The translations under genes and the position numbers were made by a program. Positions 8,481 to 17,648 of a stretch of 64,000 nucleotides of DNA are shown one piece after another. Where the stretch lies: positions 1 to 64,000 of the forward strand of contig NZ_MJUX01000004.1 of the NCBI RefSeq assembly GCF_001927245.1, given 5' to 3'. Below the pieces are notes generated by a model. The model had not been told where the DNA came from. It saw nothing but the letters and a program-made list of their open reading frames with translations, and searched no databases. The stretch's first letter is position 1, and the number at the start of each line of letters is the position of its first letter. This DNA is from Acuticoccus yangtzensis. Lineage in GTDB: Bacteria > Pseudomonadota > Alphaproteobacteria > Rhizobiales > Amorphaceae.

Positions 8481-9632
8481 TCACGGCAGCGCGGCGATGG
8501 AGAGGTTGAGAAGCTGGGGCAGCTTGTCCGGCGTCATCAGCGCGCCGCCGATGAGTTGGGACACGCTGAGCGCGGCCGGCGGCGCCATGGCGACGGAGAG
8601 GGTGCCGGGCGCGGCGAGGAAGCTCCTCAGCGCCTCGGTGGCGGACGTGGTCAGCGCAGGGCTGCGCACCATGGAGAGCCCGCGGGCGAGGCCGGCGACG
8701 GCGCGTGCGCGCACGGCATCGGGCGTCGATCCGGAGAGGGCGGCGGTGCGGCCGACGATCCGCTCGGTCAACCCGCCGTCCCGGAATGCGACGGTCAGGG
8801 CTCCCACCTTCACGCTCTGCAGCAGCGGCAGCATGGTCTGGACCGAGCCGAGACCGGCGCCGAGCTCGGCGAAGCGCTCCTGCGTCAGCCCCGAGGCTTC
8901 GGCGGCGAGGGCGAGGGCGCCGAGGTCGTCCGCCGCCAGCGACACCTCGGTGAGCGAAAGGTCGCCCGTGTCGCCGTCCCACCGTCCGGCCAGAACGCCG
9001 CTGACGTTGAGGCTCTCATAGCCGAGGTCGATGAGGACATCGGCGGCCGGTCCGCGGAAGAAGGCCGCGCCGAGCTCCGCCCCCTCGAAGGCGACGCGCC
9101 CGGCGGCGGGGTTCGCGTCCGCCGCCCGCTCCACGACCACGTTGGCGACGCTGATGCCGGGGCCGTCCGCGGGCCGCGCCTCGAGGTTGGTGAGCGTCAT
9201 CGTGCCAAAGGTGCCGAGCACGGTGCCGAGCCATGAGCCGCTGCCTTCACGCAAGGCGAGGCGCGGTGCGGTGACGGTGATGGCCGCGGCGGAGGAGCGC
9301 GCCCCGCCGTCCCCCTCCATGGCGATGCCGGAATAAAGGATCGCCTCGGCGCGCAGGGCGTAGCGGGCGTCGATCAGCCCGTCCTCGATGGCGATCTGGG
9401 TGATCGTCAGACGATCCCCGTAGGCGACCGACCGGGCGGAGAGGCCGGTGAGGGTGGTGGTGATGTCGTCGGTCGCGGCGGCGTCGATCGTCACATCGGT
9501 GAAGCCGCCCGATTCCATGATGCGCAGGAAGCCGTCGGCGACCGCGTTGCCCGTCGCCTCGAAGGCGTTCGCCGCCCCGGTGGCGGCCTGGGTCGCGAGG
9601 AGGGCGAGGGCGAAAACAAATGACAGGCGCAT
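8481..9632 (-). CDS. Secreted protein of unknown function
   Basis: A 383-residue protein that I do not recognise as a named family. It starts with a signal peptide (hydrophobic FVFALALLATQAATGAANA, likely cut after ANA near residue 23) and then shows repeated beta-strand-like patterns (TDVTIDAAATDDITTTLTGL, LTITQIAIEDGLIDARYALR), somewhat like periplasmic AsmA- or YdgA/DUF945-like proteins. No cysteines or catalytic motif stand out. The start at 9632 was chosen for the signal peptide; the same frame stays open far upstream, but that part is a shadow of glmU. It precedes the P1 peptidase by 28 bases, probably as an operon. A periplasmic or outer-envelope role is only inferred. Confidence 0.7.
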   Translation of the reverse strand: MRLSFVFALALLATQAATGAANAFEATGNAVADGFLRIMESGGFTDVTIDAAATDDITTTLTGLSARSVAYGDRLTITQIAIEDGLIDARYALRAEAILYSGIAMEGDGGARSSAAAITVTAPRLALREGSGSWLGTVLGTFGTMTLTNLEARPADGPGISVANVVVERAADANPAAGRVAFEGAELGAAFFRGPAADVLIDLGYESLNVSGVLAGRWDGDTGDLSLTEVSLAADDLGALALAAEASGLTQERFAELGAGLGSVQTMLPLLQSVKVGALTVAFRDGGLTERIVGRTAALSGSTPDAVRARAVAGLARGLSMVRSPALTTSATEALRSFLAAPGTLSVAMAPPAALSVSQLIGGALMTPDKLPQLLNLSIAALP

Positions 9633-9776
9633 GGGCGCTCCTTCGTGGGCCCGAATCCGGTAACGGATAGGGACGGCCCGTTCAAATGAAGCTTTGCCGC
9701 GCGAACGGGCGGCGGCCCACCTTGCCGCGCGGCGCCGAAGGTGGTGGGTGAAGGTGTCACGCCAAGGGAGAGCGAT

Positions 9777-11117
9777 GTGAAGGCACGGGCATTGGCCGTT
9801 GTTCTGGCCGCCGGCAAGGGAACGCGGATGCGCTCCAAGACGCCGAAGGTGCTGCACAAGGTGGGCGGCCTTGCGATGGTGGACCACGTGCTGGCCGCAG
9901 CCCGGTCCGCGGGCGCCGCGAAGGCCGCGCTGGTGGTCGGTCCCGATGCGCCGTGGGCCGCCGGGCGCGGGTCGGACACCGTGTCCGTCCACGTCCAGGC
10001 CGAGCAGAAGGGGACGGGCGACGCGGTGCTGGCCGCCAAAGAGGCCTTCGCCGGCGCCGACGCCGTCGTGGTCCTCTACGGCGACAACCCGTTGGTGACG
10101 GCGGCCACCATAGACCGCATGCTCGACCGCGTTCTGGGCGGGGCGGACCTTGCCGTGCTCGCCTTCCGCACGGATGCGCCGGTCGGCTATGGCCGCATCA
10201 TCCTCAGCGAATCCGGCAACGTCGTCGCGATCCGCGAGGAGAAGGACGCCAGCCCCGAGGAACGGGCCATCACCCTTTGCAACTCGGGCGTGATGGCGAT
10301 TCGCGCGGGGGCGCCGCTGGATGCCCTCTCGGCGATCAAGGCGAACAACGCGAAGGGCGAATATTACCTCACCGACCTCGTGGAGATCGGCGCTGCGCGC
10401 GGCTTCAACATGGTGTGGGAGGAGGCGCCCTTCAGCGAGGTGATGGGCTGCAACGACCGCGCCCAGCTCGCCGAGGCGGAGGCCGAGTTTCAGCGCCGCG
10501 CCCGCGCCAAGGCGCTGGAGACGGCGACGCTGATCGACCCCGCGACGGTCTATTTCAGCCACGACACGGTGATCGGCGAGGACGTCACCATCGAGCCCAA
10601 CGTGGTCTTCGGCCCCAAGGTGGCGGTGGGCGACGGGGCGAAGATCCTCGCCTTCTGCCATCTCACCGAAACTGTGATCTCGCCGGGCGCGTCGGTCGGG
10701 CCGTTCGCCCGTTCGCGCGGCGGCGCGGCGATCGGACCGGGAGCTAAGATCGGCAACTTCGTGGAGCTGAAGAACGCGGCGCTGGCGACGGGCGTGAAGG
10801 TCAGCCACCTCACCTATCTCGGCGACGCGTCGGTCGGCGAGGAGGCCAACATCGGCGCCGGCACCATCACCTGCAATTATGACGGGGTGAACAAGCACCG
10901 GACCGAGATCGGGGCGGGCGCCTTCATCGGCTCCAACAGCGCACTGGTGGCGCCGGTTTCGATCGGCGAGGGCGCCTTCGTGGCATCGGGCTCCGTCATC
11001 ACCGAGGACGTTCCGGCCGATGCGCTCGCCATCGCCCGCGGACGCCAGGCGACGAAGCCGGACCGTTCGCCGCTCGCCTCCGGGCGCGACACCGCAAAGC
11101 GCGCATCGAAAGGTTAG
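9777..11117 (+). CDS. glmU: Bifunctional UDP-GlcNAc pyrophosphorylase / glucosamine-1-phosphate acetyltransferase
   Basis: A 446-residue GlmU. The N-terminal nucleotidyltransferase domain has LAAGKGTRM at residues 10-18, LYGDNPLV and GYGRIIL. The C-terminal left-handed beta-helix has the hexapeptide pattern (ATVYFSHDTVIGEDVTIEPN) and the active-site stretch NIGAGTITCNYDG. It makes UDP-GlcNAc for peptidoglycan and lipid A in the cytoplasm. The GTG at 9777 is preferred because AAGGGAG lies 6 bases ahead of it and the product begins just before the uridylyltransferase strand. A GTG 12 codons upstream has no such site. glmS lies 0.8 kb downstream, so two successive amino-sugar enzymes are grouped here. 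Confidence 0.95.
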   Translation: MKARALAVVLAAGKGTRMRSKTPKVLHKVGGLAMVDHVLAAARSAGAAKAALVVGPDAPWAAGRGSDTVSVHVQAEQKGTGDAVLAAKEAFAGADAVVVLYGDNPLVTAATIDRMLDRVLGGADLAVLAFRTDAPVGYGRIILSESGNVVAIREEKDASPEERAITLCNSGVMAIRAGAPLDALSAIKANNAKGEYYLTDLVEIGAARGFNMVWEEAPFSEVMGCNDRAQLAEAEAEFQRRARAKALETATLIDPATVYFSHDTVIGEDVTIEPNVVFGPKVAVGDGAKILAFCHLTETVISPGASVGPFARSRGGAAIGPGAKIGNFVELKNAALATGVKVSHLTYLGDASVGEEANIGAGTITCNYDGVNKHRTEIGAGAFIGSNSALVAPVSIGEGAFVASGSVITEDVPADALAIARGRQATKPDRSPLASGRDTAKRASKG

Positions 11118-11210
11118 GTTCGGCCCCGCGCGATGCATCGAAATGGCGTCCCAGCGCATTGTCCTTGCGTGATCGACTGACCCATAGAGGCCAACGGGAG
11201 GCCGCCGAGG

Positions 11211-11756
11211 ATGCTGAGGGACCGTATCATCAGGATGTTGGAGCGTGTTCTGGGGGCCGAGGCGCACGACCCGGACCCCACCACGATGAACGCGATGGAG
11301 CGCGCCGAGGCGATCAGCGCGATGAGGAAGTCGGGCGCGGGCATGGTGTCGGAGTTCGCCGACGCCACCGAATCGGCCCGCCAATATGCGCGCGAGGCGA
11401 ATCAGACCGGGCAGGAACCGATGGAGGGCGGGTTCGTCGACGATTCCGAAGACTCCCGGACCCTCGCCCGCGCGGCGAGCGAGAAGGACGGGAGCTACCT
11501 GGAATCGGACCTCGTCGACGACAATTGGGATGCCGAGGAGGAGGCCGAGATCGCCTCGCCCGCCAACATGCCGGTCCCGCGCAGCGATCTGATCGATTCC
11601 TCCGCCGGCGCGCGTGAAGCGGCCATCCGCGCCTCGGAGAAGAGCTTCGTGCGCGAGGAGGACGACGTGCCGGATGAAGACGAGGACATGCCCCCGCGCG
11701 AGGCTGCTGCGGCCACGGGCCCCTCTGACAAGGACGAGGCCGGCGCCAGACCGTGA
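11211..11756 (+). CDS. Acidic hypothetical protein between glmU and glmS
   Basis: A 181-residue, strongly acidic, low-hydrophobicity protein with no recognised domain. It starts MLRDRIIRMLERVLGAEAHD and has a Glu/Asp-rich C-terminal third (REEDDVPDEDEDMPPREAAA). A GGGAGG lies 9 bases before the ATG at 11211, and codon use resembles the flanking genes, so it is probably real. It contains two similar phrases, EGGFVDDSEDSRTLARAASE and YLESDLVDDNWDAEEEAE, hinting at loose internal repetition. Its position between two UDP-GlcNAc pathway genes suggests co-expression but says nothing about function. It is likely intrinsically disordered. Confidence 0.65.
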   Translation: MLRDRIIRMLERVLGAEAHDPDPTTMNAMERAEAISAMRKSGAGMVSEFADATESARQYAREANQTGQEPMEGGFVDDSEDSRTLARAASEKDGSYLESDLVDDNWDAEEEAEIASPANMPVPRSDLIDSSAGAREAAIRASEKSFVREEDDVPDEDEDMPPREAAAATGPSDKDEAGARP

Positions 11757-11948
11757 AGCGCTTTTGCCATCAGCCGTTGAAGCGTGCGGTTTCGTAATCA
11801 CTATTGAAGTGCAATAGGGTCCGAGTCAGCTACACCGGGCGAGTTGCAGGGCGGCAAGGGGAGTGGGGCGCGTCCCGCTGCCACGCGGCCCGAAACAGCC
11901 GGATGCCGTGCAAGGGCGCGGTGAGATCGAGTGAAGGCGGGGGCCAGC

Positions 11949-13775
11949 ATGTGCGGTATTGTCGGAGTCATCGGAGCCGAAGACGCGGCGCCGCTCATTC
12001 TGGATGCGTTGAAGCGGCTTGAATATCGCGGTTACGATTCGGCCGGCATCGCCGCGGTGACGGCCGATGGCGCGATGGACCGCGTGCGCGCCTCCGGCAA
12101 GCTGCGCAATCTCGAGAAGGCGATGGCGGGTCATCCGCTGGCCGGGGGAACGGGTATCGGCCACACCCGCTGGGCGACCCATGGTGCGCCGACGGACGGC
12201 AATGCGCACCCCCATGTGGCCGGCCGCGTCGCGGTGGTTCACAACGGCATCATCGAGAATTTTCGCGAGCTGCGCCGCGCGCTGGAAGACTCCGGCGCGA
12301 CCCTGACGTCCGAGACCGATACCGAGCCCGTGGCGCACCTCCTCGACCGGGCGCTCGGCGCCGGGGCGGACCTGCGCACGGCGCTGGTGGAGACGCTTGG
12401 CGCGCTGGAAGGCGCCTACGGCCTCGCCTTCTCCTTCGCCGGCCAGCCGCAGACGCTTGCGGCAGCGCGCTTCGGCAGTCCGCTCGCCATCGGCCTTGCC
12501 GACGACATCAAGATGATCGGCTCCGACGCGATTGCCCTCGCACCGTTCTGCGACGAGATCATCTACCTCGAGGACGGCGACTTCGCGATCCTCTCCGCCG
12601 ACAAGGTGGAGGTGTTCGCCAAGGACGGAACGCCGGTGGAACGCCCCGCCCAGCCGGTGCCGATGCAGGTGTCGCTGGCCGAGAAGGGCAACTACCGCCA
12701 CTTCATGGCCAAAGAGATCCACGAGCAGCCGGAAGTCATCGCCCGCACGCTCAGCCATTATATCGACGTCGGCGCGGGAACGGTGCGCTCAAGCGCTGCG
12801 CCGGTGGATTTCCGCAAAGTGAGCCGCCTGTCCATCTCGGCATGCGGCACGGCCTATTATGCCGGCCTTGTCGCGCGGTACTGGTTCGAGCGGCTGGCGC
12901 GTCTGCCGGTGGACCTCGATGTGGCGTCCGAATACCGCTACCGCTCGCAGCTCTTCGCGGCGGACGAGTTGGCGCTCTTCATCTCCCAGTCGGGCGAGAC
13001 GGCGGACACGCTGGCGGGCCTGCGCGCGGCCAAGGCGGGCGGGCAGACCATCGCCGCCGTCGTCAACGTGCCGACCTCCACCATGGCGCGCGAGGCGGAC
13101 ATCGTGCTGCCGACCCTGGCGGGACCTGAGATCGGCGTCGCCTCCACCAAGGCGTTCACCTGCCAGCTCTCGACCCTCGCCGCGCTGGCGGTGAAGGCGG
13201 GCATCGACCGCGGCACGCTCGCCCCATTCGAGGCGGAAGGCTTCCTCAACGCGCTGGCCGAGCTGCCGCGCCTGGTGGCCGAGGCGGTGACCCTGGAACA
13301 CGCCATCGAACGGGTGGCGCGGATCGTGGCCCCGGCCCGCTCGGCGCTCTTCCTCGGCCGCGGCACATCGTTCGCGGTGGCGATGGAGGGGGCGCTGAAG
13401 CTGAAGGAGCTCAGCTACATCCACGCCGAGGCCTATGCGGCGGGCGAACTGAAACACGGCCCCATCGCGCTGGTGGACGACGAGCTTCCGGTGATCGTCA
13501 TCGCCCCCTATGATGACCTCTTTGCCAAGACCGTCTCCAACATGCAGGAGGTGCATGCGCGCGGCGGGCGGATCATCGCGGTGACGGACGCGCGCGGCGC
13601 CCACGCCATCGGCGACACGGCGGAGGAGCTGATCGTTCTTCCGGACGTCCCGGCCTTCGTCGCGCCGGTGGTGGCGACGGTGCCGATGCAGCTCCTCGCC
13701 TACCACGCGGCCATCATCAACGGCACGGATGTCGACCAGCCCCGGAACCTCGCCAAATCCGTTACAGTTGAGTAA
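11949..13775 (+). CDS. glmS: Glutamine--fructose-6-phosphate aminotransferase (isomerizing)
   Basis: A 608-residue GlmS, full length for the family. The start at 11949 places the catalytic cysteine second (MCGIVGVIG); it becomes the N-terminal nucleophile after methionine removal. The glutaminase domain shows GHTRWATHG and VVHNGIIENF. Two SIS isomerase domains follow with SACGTAYYAGL, SQSGETADTL, FLGRGTSFAVAMEGALKLKE and the ending DVDQPRNLAKSVTVE. It makes glucosamine-6-phosphate, the entry step of UDP-GlcNAc synthesis. In-frame codons 5-prime of 11949 would bury the cysteine and are rejected. No glmS ribozyme was seen, as expected outside Gram-positives. Confidence 0.96.
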   Translation: MCGIVGVIGAEDAAPLILDALKRLEYRGYDSAGIAAVTADGAMDRVRASGKLRNLEKAMAGHPLAGGTGIGHTRWATHGAPTDGNAHPHVAGRVAVVHNGIIENFRELRRALEDSGATLTSETDTEPVAHLLDRALGAGADLRTALVETLGALEGAYGLAFSFAGQPQTLAAARFGSPLAIGLADDIKMIGSDAIALAPFCDEIIYLEDGDFAILSADKVEVFAKDGTPVERPAQPVPMQVSLAEKGNYRHFMAKEIHEQPEVIARTLSHYIDVGAGTVRSSAAPVDFRKVSRLSISACGTAYYAGLVARYWFERLARLPVDLDVASEYRYRSQLFAADELALFISQSGETADTLAGLRAAKAGGQTIAAVVNVPTSTMAREADIVLPTLAGPEIGVASTKAFTCQLSTLAALAVKAGIDRGTLAPFEAEGFLNALAELPRLVAEAVTLEHAIERVARIVAPARSALFLGRGTSFAVAMEGALKLKELSYIHAEAYAAGELKHGPIALVDDELPVIVIAPYDDLFAKTVSNMQEVHARGGRIIAVTDARGAHAIGDTAEELIVLPDVPAFVAPVVATVPMQLLAYHAAIINGTDVDQPRNLAKSVTVE

Positions 13776-13918
13776 TTTGCGCCGGCGAGACGTGGTGCGC
13801 ATATTAGGGTTCTCTCGAACAATCATGCGCTGACGCCGGGGCGGAGCGCACCGGCGCGCGCCGTCTTGCCTGCTTGCGGGCGGTCGACGATGGCCCCGGA
13901 CGAAGGGGTGGTGGTGAG

Positions 13919-14743
13919 ATGGACGAACAGCACAGCGAACCCCGTCACGGTCACCGCAGGCTGATGGTCAACCGGCTGAGGAATTATCTGATCACGGGCG
14001 TGATCGTCGCCGCACCGCTGACGATCACGGTCTATCTGGTCGCGTCCATCGTCAGCTATGTGGACGGTGTGGTGAAGCCGTGGATTCCGATCGCCTGGAA
14101 CCCGGAGACCTACGTTCCCTTTCCGCTTCCGGGCATCGGCGTCGTCGTCGCGGTCGTCGGCCTGGTTCTGCTGGGCTTTTTGACGGCGAACATCTTCGGC
14201 CGCACGATCCTGGCGCTGGGCGAGGCGATTCTCGCCCGCATGCCCCTGATCCGCAACGTCTATGCGGCGCTGAAGCAGATCTTCGAGACGGCGCTTTCGG
14301 AGCGCAGCCACACCTTCCGGCGGGCCGGGTTGATCGAATATCCGCGCAAGGGGGTGTGGTCGCTGGTCTTCATCGCCACCGACGTGAAGGGGGAGATCGG
14401 CCACCGGCTGGGCGACGACGACGACGCGATCTCCGTCTTCCTGCCGACGACGCCGAACCCCACGTCCGGCTTCCTCCTGTTCGTGCCCCGGCGGGACGTT
14501 CTGGTGCTCGACATGTCGGTCGAGGATGCGGCGAAGCTGGTCATCTCGGCCGGGCTCATCACGCCGCGCTGGGCGCCGAAGGGGCAGCTTCACAGCCGCT
14601 CGACGGGGGCGCCGAATGCGCCCAAACACCCGCACATCGCCGGCGAGGCGGTGGAGGTGCCGATTCGCGGCACGCTGCCGGAGGACGACAGGCGCGCCGC
14701 CGAGGAGGCCGAGGCCGAGCGCACCAAGACGCCGACGAACTGA
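13919..14743 (+). CDS. DUF502 family membrane protein
   Basis: A 274-residue protein with two transmembrane segments near the N-terminus (YLITGVIVAAPLTITVYLVA and GIGVVVAVVGLVLLGFLTAN) followed by a soluble domain with ARMPLIRNVYAALKQIFET and VFLPTTPNPTSGFLLFVPRR, typical of DUF502. The molecular function of this family is not established. GGTGAG directly ahead of the ATG supports the start at 13919. The C-terminus is hydrophilic and charged. It lies 143 bases after glmS on the same strand; in related genomes a DUF502 gene often sits between glmS and recG, but glyQ follows here. Confidence 0.85.
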   Translation: MDEQHSEPRHGHRRLMVNRLRNYLITGVIVAAPLTITVYLVASIVSYVDGVVKPWIPIAWNPETYVPFPLPGIGVVVAVVGLVLLGFLTANIFGRTILALGEAILARMPLIRNVYAALKQIFETALSERSHTFRRAGLIEYPRKGVWSLVFIATDVKGEIGHRLGDDDDAISVFLPTTPNPTSGFLLFVPRRDVLVLDMSVEDAAKLVISAGLITPRWAPKGQLHSRSTGAPNAPKHPHIAGEAVEVPIRGTLPEDDRRAAEEAEAERTKTPTN

Positions 14744-14896
14744 GACGCGGGCCGCCGGGCGCAGAATCGGCGCGCGGGCGTCTCTTTTGGCCGGCCGCGG
14801 GCTTGCCTCCCGCGCCGGAGGCTTTAGGAACGCCGGCACGGCCTGCGGCGGCGCTTTCACGGCGCGGCGGGCTCCACGACACGCATTGGATCACCG

Positions 14897-15847
14897 ATGG
14901 CCGAGCTTTCACCGACGGACCCGCGTTCCTCCTTCCAGTCCATGATCCTGGCGCTGCAGGCCTATTGGGCGGCGCGCGGCTGCGCCATCCTGCAGCCCTA
15001 CGATATGGAAGTGGGCGCGGGCACGTTCCATCCGGCGACCACCTTGCGTGCGCTGGGGCCGCGTCCCTGGCGGGCGGCCTATGTGCAGCCCTCCCGCCGC
15101 CCCGGCGACGGGCGCTACGGCGAGAACCCCAACCGCCTGCAGCACTACTACCAGTTCCAGGTCATCCTGAAGCCGAGCCCCGCGGACCTGCAGGCACTCT
15201 ATCTCGGCTCGCTCGACGCCATCGGCATCGACCTGAAGCGCCACGACGTGCGCTTCGTCGAAGACGACTGGGAGAGCCCGACGCTGGGCGCCTGGGGTCT
15301 CGGCTGGGAGTGCTGGTGCGACGGGATGGAGGTCTCGCAGTTCACCTATTTCCAGCAGGTCTGCGGGATCGACTGCCGTCCGGTGTCGGGCGAGCTGACC
15401 TACGGGCTGGAGCGCCTCGCGATGTACGTGCAAGGCGTCGAGAATGTCTACGATCTCACCTACGTGGCCGAATCGGAGCTGGGGCCGCGGGTCTCCTATG
15501 GCGAGGTCTTCCTGCAGGCGGAGCGGGAATATTCGGCCCACAATTTCGAACATGCGGACACCGAGATGCTGCTGCGCCATTTCCGCGACGCCGAAGCCGA
15601 GTGCCACGCGCTGCTTTCGGCCGGTGCGCCGGGCGAGGAGGGGGCGATGCACCGCATGGTGCTGCCGGCCTACGACCAGACCATCAAGGCGAGCCACATC
15701 TTCAACCTGCTCGACGCGCGCGGCGTGATCTCGGTGACGGAGCGGCAGGGCTATATCGGCCGAGTGCGCGCGCTGGCGAAGGCGTGCGGCGAGGCCTACC
15801 TTCTGACCGAAGGCGGCGGCTTCGGCTACACGGCGGACGCGGCCTGA
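14897..15847 (+). CDS. glyQ: Glycyl-tRNA synthetase alpha subunit
   Basis: A 316-residue class II synthetase subunit. Recognisable stretches are [77 protein letters not shown] and [11 protein letters not shown]. With the beta subunit (GlyS) it forms the alpha2beta2 enzyme that charges tRNA-Gly; alpha holds the catalytic core. The ATG at 14897 gives the normal start. glyS normally follows closely in related bacteria, but here the next gene is an FtsB-like protein, so glyS must lie elsewhere. Confidence 0.95.
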   Translation: MAELSPTDPRSSFQSMILALQAYWAARGCAILQPYDMEVGAGTFHPATTLRALGPRPWRAAYVQPSRRPGDGRYGENPNRLQHYYQFQVILKPSPADLQALYLGSLDAIGIDLKRHDVRFVEDDWESPTLGAWGLGWECWCDGMEVSQFTYFQQVCGIDCRPVSGELTYGLERLAMYVQGVENVYDLTYVAESELGPRVSYGEVFLQAEREYSAHNFEHADTEMLLRHFRDAEAECHALLSAGAPGEEGAMHRMVLPAYDQTIKASHIFNLLDARGVISVTERQGYIGRVRALAKACGEAYLLTEGGGFGYTADAA

Positions 15848-15980
15848 TCCGCGCCCGGCCCCGCGGCGCAACGCCACAAGGGGGACCCGCCGCGGCGGCG
15901 CGGGGTGGCGGGCGCCCCCTCGCGAAAGGTCGCGTTAAACCCCGCCGTGCTTTGGTCGGGCATCCTCATGGACGGACCCG

Positions 15981-16337
15981 ATGCCCACGCGCCACCGACG
16001 TCGATCCCGCTTTACCTTCTTCCTTCTGCCGCTGCTTCTGGTGGCTGTCGCCGTCTATTTCGGCTGGCAGTCCGGCCGTGGCGACTATGGCGACGAGGCG
16101 CGCGAAGCGCTCCGCGTCGACCGTGCGGAGCTCGAGGCCGAGCTTGCCGAACTCGTCGCTGAGCGCGAGCATCTGCAGGACCGCGTGCGCCGTCTGAGGG
16201 TCGACGCGCTCGATGCTGACCTTCTCGACGAGCGCGCCCGTGCGCAGCTCAACATGGCGCACGCCAACGAGATCGTCATCCTGCATGGCAGCAATACGGC
16301 ACAGTCTCAGCTGATCCTCGGCGCGCACGGCAACTGA
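15981..16337 (+). CDS. FtsB/DivIC-like septum formation initiator family protein
   Basis: A 118-residue bitopic protein: a basic N-terminus (MPTRHRRRSRF), one transmembrane segment (TFFLLPLLLVAVAVYFGW), then a coiled coil (RAELEAELAELVAEREHLQD) and a conserved RVRRLRVDALDADLLDERAR region. This is the layout of FtsB/DivIC proteins, which join FtsL and FtsQ in the divisome. In Hyphomicrobiales a gene of this type commonly precedes pdhA, as here. The assignment to division is by family and position, with no direct proof. The start has no strong ribosome binding site. Confidence 0.8.
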   Translation: MPTRHRRRSRFTFFLLPLLLVAVAVYFGWQSGRGDYGDEAREALRVDRAELEAELAELVAEREHLQDRVRRLRVDALDADLLDERARAQLNMAHANEIVILHGSNTAQSQLILGAHGN

Positions 16338-16556
16338 GCCGCCCGCGCGCCCTGCGCGGCTGTGAAACTGCGCCGCGCCGCCGGCCTTGCGCCCCGTCTT
16401 GCGCACTCCTCGCCGTGCGCCCACGCCACAGGGTCGCACCCCGTCCAGCCGGCCATCTCGCCGTTGCATGGCGTCGCACAAAACGGGCTCCCCGCTTTGC
16501 GTTCACCCGGGCGTAGTCTAGGTTCACCCCAAAAGCGCGACGTTAGGAGGGGGCCG

Positions 16557-17567
16557 ATGGCCGTCGAAGCCAAAGCGAAGGAAACGGGGGGCGGCGAGAC
16601 CGGCACCCAATTTACGGTGGACGACTATCGGCGCGCCTACGAGGACATGCTCCTCATCCGCCGTTTCGAGGAGAAGGCCGGCCAGCTCTACGGCATGGGT
16701 CTCATCGGCGGGTTCTGCCACCTTTATATCGGCCAGGAAGCCGTCGTCGTCGGCGCACAGATGGCGATGCAGGAGGGCGACCAGGTCATCACCGGCTACC
16801 GTGACCACGGCCACATGCTGGCCACCGGCATGGACGCCAAGGGCGTGATGGCCGAGCTGACGGGCCGTGCCTCGGGCTATTCCAAGGGCAAGGGCGGCTC
16901 GATGCACATGTTCAGCGTCGAGAAGAACTTCTACGGCGGCCACGGCATCGTCGGCGCGCAGGTCTCGCTCGGCACGGGCATCGCCTTCGCCAACCGCTAC
17001 CGCGAGAACGGCGCGGTAGCGCTGACCTATTTCGGTGACGGCGCGTCGAACCAGGGCCAGGTCTACGAGAGCTTCAACATGGCCAAGCTCTGGTCGCTGC
17101 CGGTCGTCTACATGATCGAAAACAACAAGTACGGCATGGGCACCTCCATCGACCGTGCGTCGGCCAACACCGACCTGTCGCAGCGCGGCGCCTCGTTCGG
17201 CATTCCGGGCGAGCAGGTGGACGGCATGCATGTGGAGACCATGCGCGACGCGGTGGCCCGCGCGCTGGAGCATGCGCGCAGCGGCAAGGGGCCGTACATC
17301 CTCGAGATGTTGACCTACCGCTACCGCGGCCACTCCATGTCGGACCCGGCAAAGTACCGCACGCGCGACGAGGTGAACGAGTACCGCCAGAAGCGCGACC
17401 CGATCGACCATGTGCGCGACATTCTGATCAGCCAGCACGGCGTGAAGGAAGACGCGATCAAGGCGATCGACAAGCGGGTGCGCGACACGGTGAACACGGC
17501 GGCGGAGTTTGCGCAGTCGGAGCCCGAGCCCGATCCGTCGGAGCTGTGGACGGACGTGGTGCGGTGA
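16557..17567 (+). CDS. pdhA: Pyruvate dehydrogenase E1 component, alpha subunit
   Basis: A 336-residue E1-alpha. It shows LYGMGLIGGFCHLYIGQEAV, GYRDHGHMLATGM, the thiamine-diphosphate motif from GDGASNQGQVYESFNMA (residue 160) to ENN (about 190), and the phosphorylation-loop-like YRYRGHSMSDPAKYR. With PdhB it decarboxylates pyruvate and passes the acetyl group to the lipoyl domain of the complex. The ATG at 16557 is preceded by TTAGGAGG at 7 bases, an excellent ribosome binding site that fixes the start even though the frame is open 65 codons earlier. pdhB follows after 81 bases. Confidence 0.96.
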   Translation: MAVEAKAKETGGGETGTQFTVDDYRRAYEDMLLIRRFEEKAGQLYGMGLIGGFCHLYIGQEAVVVGAQMAMQEGDQVITGYRDHGHMLATGMDAKGVMAELTGRASGYSKGKGGSMHMFSVEKNFYGGHGIVGAQVSLGTGIAFANRYRENGAVALTYFGDGASNQGQVYESFNMAKLWSLPVVYMIENNKYGMGTSIDRASANTDLSQRGASFGIPGEQVDGMHVETMRDAVARALEHARSGKGPYILEMLTYRYRGHSMSDPAKYRTRDEVNEYRQKRDPIDHVRDILISQHGVKEDAIKAIDKRVRDTVNTAAEFAQSEPEPDPSELWTDVVR

Positions 17568-17648
17568 TGGCGGCTCGGCCTTCGCGCGGTTGGTCCGCGC
17601 CCCTCACGTCACCGGCAAACAACAAGAAACAGGTCTCGGACACGAACG

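Noticed and set aside
9633-11801. Upstream extension of the secreted-protein frame through the complement of glmU
   Set aside because: The signal peptide at 9632 marks the true start; everything upstream is antisense to glmU.
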